Shown here piece by piece: positions 53,680-63,300 of a stretch of DNA of 64,000 nucleotides. The number at the start of each line of letters is the position of its first letter. The first letter of the stretch is position 1. Where the stretch lies: positions 300,937 to 364,936 of the forward strand of contig NZ_KB900539.1 of assembly GCF_000378945.1 (NCBI RefSeq), in the 5' to 3' direction. The notes below the pieces were generated by a model. That model was not told the DNA's origin. It saw only the letters and a program-made list of their open reading frames with translations, and did no database searches. The translations under genes and the position numbers were made by a program. The DNA is from Methyloversatilis universalis EHg5 (lineage in GTDB: Bacteria; Pseudomonadota; Gammaproteobacteria; Burkholderiales; Rhodocyclaceae).

Positions 53680-54378
53680 TCAGGCCGGCGCGCGCCAGCG
53701 CCGGCATACCAGATCGCCCGGTTCGCCGGACACGGCGACCGCGGCGGCATAGCCCGGCGGCATGGCCACGCTGCGGCAGCTCAGACGATTCGCCTGTGCG
53801 TCGTCCGGGCACAGAATGCCGCTGCCGCCCGACTGCAGCACGCTGAAGGCGCGCAGCGGAATGCCCAGCCCACGACCCCAGGCCTTCACGCAGGCCTCCT
53901 TGCGGGTCCACAGCGCATGGAAGGCATCGAGCCGGCGCTCTCCGGCGGCCGCGATGGCCGCCCTCTCGTCGTCGGCGAACACCTGGGCGGCGACCGCGTC
54001 CAGATCGTCGTGTGCGCTGACCGCTTCCACATCCACGCCGAGATCGCGGCCGCGGGCCAGTGCCACCAGCACCACATCGCCCGAATGCGACAGATTGAAG
54101 CGCAGATCGTCGTGACTGCCGGCAGGCAGGCTGGGCTTGCCGTAGGCGCCGGTGGTCAGCGCCAGATCGCATGCTCGCTGGCCGGTGTAACGCGCCAGCA
54201 GGTCGCGCAGCACCGCGTGGGCGAGCACGAACAGGGCGCGGTCCTGTGGCTGTTTCAGGCGTGCCGCGCGTGCGCGCTCTTCCGCGCTCAGCGTGCTGTC
54301 GTCCACGTCGTCGCCGCGCTCGGCCAGCCACAGGTGCACGGCTGCGCCCTGCAGCAGCGGGCACGACTCATCCGGCAT
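53680..54378 (-). CDS. Sfp-type 4'-phosphopantetheinyl transferase
   Basis: The 232-residue protein has the Sfp motifs LGVDVEAVSAH (metal-binding Asp/Glu) and FHALWTRKEACVKAWG, plus RFNLSHSGDVV. It should activate carrier domains of the overlapping NRPS by adding phosphopantetheine. The start overlaps the NRPS stop by 11 bases, so they are co-transcribed. Its length is typical. Confidence 0.92.
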   Translation of the reverse strand: MPDESCPLLQGAAVHLWLAERGDDVDDSTLSAEERARAARLKQPQDRALFVLAHAVLRDLLARYTGQRACDLALTTGAYGKPSLPAGSHDDLRFNLSHSGDVVLVALARGRDLGVDVEAVSAHDDLDAVAAQVFADDERAAIAAAGERRLDAFHALWTRKEACVKAWGRGLGIPLRAFSVLQSGGSGILCPDDAQANRLSCRSVAMPPGYAAAVAVSGEPGDLVCRRWRAPA

Positions 54379-57300
54379 GGTTTTCCCCTGCGCAGTCCTC
54401 TTCCAGACGCTGACGGATCAGCCCGGCCAGCGCGTCCACATGTGGCGGTTTCATCATCAGGCCGTGGCTGCCGCTGACCGAATGCAGGGTGAGGTTGCCG
54501 CCGACCCGGCGTGACCAGCCCAGCAGCGGGTCGCTTGCCTCCAGCCGCGACACGTCCGCGATGTAGAGGTCGACCTGACCCGCGTACATGCGCGGACGGT
54601 AGCTCCAGTGCGCCCACCAGTGCGCCGAGGCGCCGTCCGGAAAGCCGCCTGGCGGCTTCAGGCCCAGCGTGTGCAGCAGCGCGTGGGTGAGCCGGTCGCG
54701 CTGCAGTACCGGTCGCAGGCGCGCGCGCAGCCGGCCGATCAGCCCGCTGCCCGCCGGGCGCCGGTATACGCCGGGCGCCCAGGTGTCGAGCAGGCCGAGG
54801 AAGGCGATCTGCTCGCCGGCTGCGTGAAGCTGCTGCGCCATTTCGAACGCCACCGTGCCGCCGCTGGAAAAGCCGGCGATGCGGTAGGGCCCGTGCGGCT
54901 GCTGTTCGCGCATCGCCGCGATGCAGTCGGCGGCGATCGCCTCCACCGAAGTGCGGGCCGGCTCACCGCCGCCGACGCCGACCGCGTTCAGGCCGATCAC
55001 CGGCTGGTCTTCCGGCAGCGCGCGCGCCAGCTCGAAGTAATGGAACAGATTGCCGCCTATGGTGTGTACGCAGAACAGCGGCGGACGCTTGCCGCTGGCG
55101 CGTATCGGCACCCGCAGCGGCCAGCGCACGTGGCCGCTGGCGTCGCGCAGCAGACCGGCGATGGCGCGCACGGTACGGGCGCGGAACCAGAAGGTATCCA
55201 GCGGAAGCCGCAGGCCGAAGCTGCGTTCGATGGCGTCGGCCAGCCTGACCGCCATCAGCGAATGTCCGCCGATGGCAAAGAAATCGTCCTCCACCGACAG
55301 CCCGTCGCGGCCGAACAGGCTTTCCCAGATCGCCAGCAGGTGGCGTTCGGCCGCATCGCGTGGCCGGCTGCCCTGGGCGCTTCCGCCAGCGCTGACCGGA
55401 TCGGGCAGGCGGTTGCGATCAAGCTTGCCGTTGGCGGTGAGCGGGAAACGGTCGAGCGCGATCACCGCCGACGGCAGCATGTAGTCCGGCAGCCGTTCGG
55501 CCAGCCGGGCGCGCAGCGTGCTGCCGTCCAGACCTTCTCCGGCGGCCCAGGCCAGCAGCCGCCGTTCGCCGGCCGGTGTCGCGCGCAGCATGACCGCGGC
55601 CTGCTGCACGCCGGACAGGGCGGCGAGCGCGGCCTCGATTTCGCCCGGTTCGATGCGGAAGCCGCGCAGCTTGATCTGGTCGTCGTTGCGGCCGATGAAA
55701 TCCAGCGTGCCGTCGGCACGCCAGCGCACCCGGTCGCCGCTGCGGTAGAGCCGGGCGTCGGCGTCCGCCGACCACGGATCGGGCACAAAGCGTTCGGCGC
55801 TCAGATCCGGTCGGCCGAGATAGCCGCGCGCAACGCCGGCGCCACCGATGTACAGCTCGCCTTCCACGCCCACCGGCACCGGCTGCATCGCGGCGTCCAG
55901 CACACAGGCCGTGGTGTGGGCAATCGGCCGGCCGATCGGAATGGCGCTGCAGTCCTCCGGCAGCGGCGATGGAATGGTATGGCAGCAGGTGAAGGTGGTG
56001 CCTTCGGTCGGACCGTAGCCGTTGATCAGCGTCACGCCGGGCAGCGCGGCCTGGGCGCGGCGCACATGTGCCACCGACAGCGCCTCGCCGCCGGTGAGCA
56101 GCTGGCGCAGCCCGCGCAGCGCCTCCGGTCGTTCGTCAATCAGGGTGTTGAACAGCGCCGCGGTCAGCCAGAGCGTGCTGATGCCGTGTCTGCGGATGAC
56201 CGCTTCCAGCCCGGTCGCGGTCGGCACGGCTTCCGGATACACCACGCAGCGTGCGCCATTGAGCAGCGCGCCCCACAGTTCGAAGGTGGCGGCGTCGAAG
56301 GTGGGCGGCGCCAGCAGCAGGAAGGTTTCGTCGGCATCCAGCTTCGCATAGGCCCTGTCCGGTCCGGGGCGCGCCAGACGGACCACGCTGCGCTGCTCCA
56401 CCATGACGCCCTTGGGCTGGCCGGTCGAGCCCGAGGTGTAGAGCACGTAGGCGAGGTTGCGCGCGTTTCCGGCGGGCGGCGGGTTGCCGGCCGGTGCGTT
56501 GCGGATGGCGTCGTCGTCGGGATGCAGGCGTTGCACGCCTTCGAGCGCCGGCGCATCGGGTGCGGCCAGCACGATGGTCACGCCGGCATCGCGCAGCATG
56601 TAGTCGATGCGTGCGGCCGGATAGTCCGGATCCACAGGCAGATAGGCGGCGCCCGCCTTGACGATGCCCAGCAGGGCGATCGCCTGCTCCAGCGAACGCT
56701 TCATGCACAGGCCGACACACTGGTCGGGGCCGGCACCGAGCATGCGCAGCCGGTGGGCGATGCGGTTGGCGCGCGCATTCAGCTCGGTGTAGGTGAGCAC
56801 GACACCGTCGCCGATCAGCGCCACGGCTGCCGGGTGCTGCTGCACCGTCTGTTCGAACAGCTGCGCGAGGGTCGCGTCGGTCGGCAGGTCGTGGCTGCCG
56901 GCATGGCTCCATTCATCCAGCGTGGAGCGTTCGCGGGCGGTCAGCAGCGGCAGGTCGGTGACTGCGGCGGCATCCGCCGCAACGAAACCGTCCAGCAATG
57001 TGCGGAAGTGACCGGCCATGCGCTCGATGCTTGCGTGGTCGAACAGTGCGCTGGCGTATTCGAGTGCGGCCTGAAGCGTGTCGCCGTTGTCACGGACTTC
57101 CAGCGTGAGGTCGAACTTGGCGACAGGCCGGTCGACCGGCAGCGCTTCGGCCGGGAGGCCGTCCAGCGCCAGTCGCATGTCGTCGGCCGGCTGCAGCACG
57201 AACAGCGTCTGGAATAGCGGATTGCGCCCGCGGTCACGCGCGGGCTGAAGGGCGCGCACCAGGCCTTCGAATGGCTGGTCCGAGTGGTCGAAGGCGGCCA

Positions 57301-60300
57301 GTACCCGGTTGCGCACGTCGGCCAGCAGTTCCGGCAGCGGCTGGTCGGCCGCAATTGCGATGCGCATCACCAGCGTATTTACGAACAGCCCCGCCACGCC
57401 ATCGAATTCGCTCTGGTCCCGCCCGGCCACCGGCGTGCCGATGGCGATGTCGTCCTGCCGGCTCCAGCGCGCGAGCAGCAGTGCCCAGGCGGCGAGCAGC
57501 ACCATGTAGAGCGTGCAGCCGTTGCGCCGGGCGAGCGCACGCAGCCGTGTGGTCAGTGCGGCGTCGAGTACGCAGGTGACGCTGCCTCCCCGATGGTCGG
57601 GCTGCGCCGGCCGCGGTCGGTCGGTGGGCAGCTCGAGTACCGGCAGCTGATCCAGTGCCGCGCTCCAGTAGGCGAGCAGGTGAGCCCCGCGCGGACCGGC
57701 GAGCCGGGCCTGCAAGCGGGCGGCATGGTCGGCGCAGGTGAGCGGCAGCGGGGGCAGCGAGGCCGGCCGGTCGTGCAGCAGGGCGTCGTAGAGCGCAGAC
57801 AGATCGCGGCGCAGCACACCCTGCGACCAGCCGTCGGACACCATGTGGTGCACCACCCACTGCAGGATGGTGTGACCGTCATCCCCCGTCCAGAGCGCCG
57901 CTCTCGCCAGCGGCGGGCTGTCCAGCGCGAACGGACGCAGCGCATGGGCCTCTGCACCGTCTTCGGTGATCCGCTCGAGCGGACAGTGGGCATGGGCGGC
58001 GATCTGCTGCACCGGCGTGCCATCGACGTCCATGAAACCGGTGCGCAGCGCCGGATGGCGGGCCAGCAGCGCATTCAGCGCGGCCTGCAGCAGGCCTTCG
58101 TCGTGACTGCCCGGAAGCCGCCAGCGTTCGACGATGTGATACAGCCCCGGATGATCGGTCCACTGTTCGATGAACCACAGGGCGGCCTGAGCCGGCGTGC
58201 AGGGCGCGCGCGCATCGTCCGGCGAGGTCACCGTACCGTCATCCAGCGGCGTGGTCAGCCGCTGCGCCTGCAGCCGGGGTGCCAGTTCGGCCGGTGTGGG
58301 CAGCTCGAACAGCGTGCGCAGCGGCAGTTCGACATCGAACATCCGGCTGATGCGGCTGATCAGCCGGACGGCCAGCAGGGAGTGGCCGCCCAGTTCGAAG
58401 AAATGGCTGTGAGGCGTCGCCTGCGGCAGGCCCAGAACGTCGGCCCACATTTCGCAGAGCATGCCTTCGACCGGCGTGCGGGGCGTGCTGCCGCTGTCGT
58501 GGCTGACGGACAGGTCCGGAGCAGGCAGCGCATCGCGGTCGAGCTTGCCGTGCGGGGTGCGCGGCAGGCGGTCGAGTGCGACCAGTGCTGCCGGCACCAT
58601 ATGGGCAGGCAGGGACTGCGCCAGCGTGCGCTTCAGTGCGGCGGTGTCCGGATCTCCATTCGTGCCGCGCACGTAGCCGATCAGGCGGGCGCAGCCCGGG
58701 CTGTCCTCGCGCAGCACCACCACCGCTTCGGCCACCGACGGATCGGCGGTCAGCGCGGCCTCGATCTCGCCCGGCTCGATGCGGAAACCGCGCAGCTTGA
58801 TCTGGTGGTCGGTCCGCTGCAGGAAGATCAGGCTTCCGTCAGCGCGTCGGCGCACGCGGTCGCCGGTGCGGTAGAGCCGTGCGCCGGGCGTCGCCGACAG
58901 CGGATCGGGCAGGAAGCGTTCGCCGCTCAGTTCGGGACGGCCGAGGTAGGCGCGCGCGAGACCGATGCCGCCGAGGTAAAGCTCGCCGGCGACGCCGACC
59001 GGCACCGGCTGCATGGACTCATCGAGCACGTGCGCCCGCATGTTGGCGATCGGGCGGCCGATCGGTACTTCGTCGTCATCGACGCTGCAGGTCCACCAGG
59101 TGGCGTCGATGGCCGCTTCGGTCGGCCCGTACAGGTTGTGCAGCCGGGCCGTCGAGCCGGTGAGGAAGCTGCGCACCAGGTCCGGTGCCAGCGCTTCGCC
59201 GCCGCAGAACATCTGGCGCAGCGACGGCGCACCGGTGAAGCCGTGTTCCTCGACCAGCGCGCGCAGCAGCGACGGTACGGTCTGCATCACGGTGATGCGG
59301 TCGCGCACGACCTGGCGGGCCAGCAGCGCCGGGTCACGCGGAATGCCCTCGTCGGCCAGCACCATCTGTCCGCCGCACAGCAGCGGCGCCAGCAGCTCCC
59401 ACACCGAGGCGTCAGCGGAGATGCCGGTCTTCAGCAGGATGCGGTCATCGGCGCCGAAGCCGAATGCCGAAAGCATCCAGTGCATGTGATTGCAGATCGC
59501 CGCGTGGCTCACCATGACGCCCTTGGGCTGGCCGGTCGAGCCCGAGGTATAGATGACGTAGGCCAGGTGATCGGGGCCCGCCAGCAGCGGCAGATCCTGC
59601 TCAGTGTCGTCGCCCGAAGCCGATGCATCATCCACGCACAGAACGACGGCATCGCTCGCATCCACGCTGTCCTTCAGCGCACGCTGCGTGAGCAGCACAG
59701 GCGCCGCCGCGTCGTTGCGCATGAACTGCGCCCGTGCCGCCGGAAAGTCCGGATCGATGGGCAGCCAGGCGCCACCGGCCTTCAGCGTAGCGAGTATCGC
59801 CACCACCAGATCGACACTGCGCTGCATGCGCACCGCCACCACCACGTCGGGGCCGACGCCGAGTGCGTGCAGTCGGTGGGCGAGGCGGTTTGCGCGGCGG
59901 TTGAGCGCGTCGTAGCCGACGGTGGAGCCGGCATGGACGAGCGCGATGGCATGGGGCGTGCGTGCGACCTGCTGTTCGAACAGCGACACCAGGGTGTCGG
60001 CCGGATTGCGGGGTACGGCGGTGTCGTTCCAGCGCTCGACGATGAGCGCGCGCTCGGTGTCGGTGAGCAGGGGCAGGGTGGCGACGGTTCTGTCCTGGTG
60101 GCGTGCGAATGCGCGCAGCAGGGTGGTGTAGTGGCCGGCCATGCGTTCGATGGTGGCCGGCTCGAACAGGGCGCTGGCGTACTCGAACACGCCGTCGAGC
60201 GCACCGTCGCGCTCGCTCAGATCCAGCATCAGGTCGAATTTCGCATGGACGTGCGGCGTACCTTCGGCGGACACCGTCAGCCCGGACAGCGCCAGCGTGT

Positions 60301-63300
60301 CCGCCGGCGCGTTCTGCAGCGCGAACATGACCTGGAAGAGCGGATTGCGTGCGGGGTCGCGTACCGGTCGCAGCGCCTCGACCAGTTTCTCGAACGGCAT
60401 GTCGGCGTGGTCGAAGGCGGCGAGCGAGGTGGCGCGTACGCGTTCGAGCAGCTGGGGAACGGACAGCGCGGGATCGACGTCGGCGCGCAGCACCAGGGTG
60501 TTGGCGAAGAAGCCGATGAGCGGGTCGAGGCTGGGGTGGCTGCGTCCGGCGACCGGCGTGCCGACGACGACCTCGCGCTGTGCGCAGTAGCGCGCGAGCA
60601 GCAGCTGGAATGCGGCGAGCAGCACCATGTAGAGGGTGCAGCCGTGCTGTCGGGCGAGCGCGTGCAGGTCGTGGGTGAGGGCGGCATCGACGGTGATCGG
60701 CAGGCGTGCGCCGCGGTGGTCGGCGCGGGCCGGACGCGGGTGATCGGTGGGCAGTGCGAGCGTGGGCAGCTCGTTGAGCTCACGGCGCCAGAACTCGAGC
60801 AGGCGGTCGAAGGCGGGCCCGGTCAGGGCCTGTCGCTGCCAGAGCGCGAAATCGGGGTACTGCAGCGGCAGCTCGGGCAGCGCGGAGGTGCGGTGGTGCA
60901 GGGCGTCGGCGTAGAGCTGGGCCAGTTCGCGGTTGAGCACGGACACCGACCAGCCATCGGACACGATGTGATGGATGACGATCTGCAGGGTATGGCGGTC
61001 GGGCGCGGAGCTGGCAGAGGCGGTGCTGAGTGCGACGCGCAGCAGCGGGGGCTGGGCCAGATCGAAGGGTCGGTGTGCGTGCTCGTCGAGCCCTTCGTGC
61101 GGGATGAACTCGATGGCGCAGTGGGCGCTGGAGAGCAGGCGCTGGCGGGGTTCGCCGTCGCGCTCGATGAAGCCGGTGCGCAGCGCTTCGTGGCGGGTGA
61201 CCAGTGCGTCGAGCGCGGCCTGCAGCGCGGCCGTGTCCAGTGCGCCTTCAAGCTGCCAGCGGCTCACCACATGGTAGAGGCCGGCGCTCATTCCCCACTG
61301 TTCCATGAACCACAGGCGGCTCTGCGCGAATGCGCAGGGCAGCTCATCATCGTGGGCGACGCGCTGAGGTGCCGGCGGCGGACTGCCATCGCCGCGCAGC
61401 GAATGCAGCAGCGTGTCCATCGCACTGACGGTGGGCGCGTCGAACACCGCGCGCAGCGGCAGGTCGACCTCGAACAGCTGGCGTATGCGGCTGGCCAGCC
61501 GGGCGGCCAGCAGCGAGTGACCGCCCAGTTCGAAGAAGTGCGCGTCCGGGCCGATCTGGGGACGTTCCAGCACGTCGGCCCACAGTTCGGCCAGCGCCTG
61601 CTGTCTGGGCGTGCGTGCCGCGCCTGCGCTTTCGGCAGTGATGTCCTGCGCAGGCCAGGGCAGCGCGTCACGGTCGATCTTGCCATTCAGCGTCAGCGGC
61701 AGCTGGGCCAGCAGCACGATGCACGACGGCAGCATGTAGTCGGGCAGGGTGCGCGCCAGCGCGTTGCGCAGCGCGGCCGGGTCCAGTCCGTCGCCGGCGG
61801 CCCAGGCGATCAGGCGGCCGTTCTCGTCCGGCATGACCGCGGCCTGACGCACGCCGGGCAGCGCGTCGAGCGCAGCTTCGATTTCGCCCGGCTCGATGCG
61901 GAAACCGCGCAGCTTGAGCTGTCTGTCCTGCCGTCCGGCGAAAGCCAGACTGCCGTCGGCACGCCAGCGCACGCGGTCGCCGGTGCGATACAGCCGTGCA
62001 CCGGGCGCCGTCGACAGGGGGTCGGGCACGAAGCGCTCGCCGTTCAGCGCAGGTCGCTTCAGATAGCCGCGGGCCAGACCGGCGCCGCCGATGAACAGTT
62101 CGCCTTCCACGCCGACCGGCACCGGCTGGCTTTCCGCATCCAGTACCCGCACCAGTGCGTTGGCGATCGGCCGGCCTATGGGGGGCGCTTCAGCGGGCGC
62201 ATCGGTCGGCAGGTCTCCGCTGCCGTTCTGCCAGGTCCACCAGGTGGTGTCGATGGCCGCTTCGGTCGGCCCGTACAGATTGTGCAGCCGGGCCTGCGAG
62301 CGGGCGGCGAAGCGTCGGCCCAGTTCTGCGTCCATCGCCTCGCCGCCGCAGAACACATGCCGCAGCGTGCCGCAGAGTGGGAAATCGGTTTCATCGACCA
62401 GCAGATGCAGCATGGCCGGCGTCACGTCCCACAGCGTGACGCCGTGCGCGCGGGTCAGCGTGAGCAGGGCGCTGCCGTCGGCCCGGCGTGCGGCGTCGAC
62501 CAGCACGCAGCGGCCGCCGTGCAGCAGCGGTGCGAACAGCTGGCCGACCGACACGTCGAAGCCGGGCGACGCCTGCGTGAGCATGGCGTCGTCCGCACCC
62601 AGGCCGAAGGTGCTGCCCAGCCACAGCATGCGGTTGCACAGCGCACCGTGCTCCAGCAGCACGCCCTTGGGTTCGCCGGTCGAGCCGGAGGTGTAGAGCA
62701 CGCAGGCGGCGCTGCTGCCGTCGATGTCCGGGCGCGGGTCGCTTTCCGGTTCGCCGGCCAGTGCGGCATCGTCCGGCCGCAGCGTGAGCCGCTCACTGTC
62801 CTCATGTGTCTGCTGCGCGATGCACAGCACCGCTTCCGCGTCGTCCAGCATCCAGCGTACGCGGGCGTCAGGCAGCGCGATGTCCAGCGGCAGGCAGGTG
62901 GCGCCGGCCTTCATGATGCCGATCAGCGCGACCGCCCAGTCCGGCGAGGTGTCGAGCTGTACGCCGACTACTGAGCCCGGTCGTACACCGAGTGCGTGCA
63001 GTCGGTGGGCGAGGCGGTTTGCGCGGCGGTTGAGCGCGTCGTAGCCGACGGTGGAGCCGGCATGGACGAGCGCGATGGCGTGGGGCGTGCGTGCGACCTG
63101 CTGTTCGAACAGCGACACCAGGGTGTCGGCCGGGTTGCGGGGTACGGCGGTGTCGTTCCAGCGCTCGACGATGAGCGCGCGCTCGGTGTCGGTGAGCAGG
63201 GGCAGGGTGGCGACGGTTCTGTCCTGGTGGCGTGCGAATGCGCGCAGCAGGGTGGTGTAGTGGCCGGCCATGCGTTCGATGGTGGCCGGCTCGAACAGGG

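Noticed and set aside
57284..62974. Very long open frame on the + strand opposite the NRPS gene
   Set aside because: It is antisense to clear NRPS domains. Its translation has no recognisable domain and reflects high-GC codon structure.
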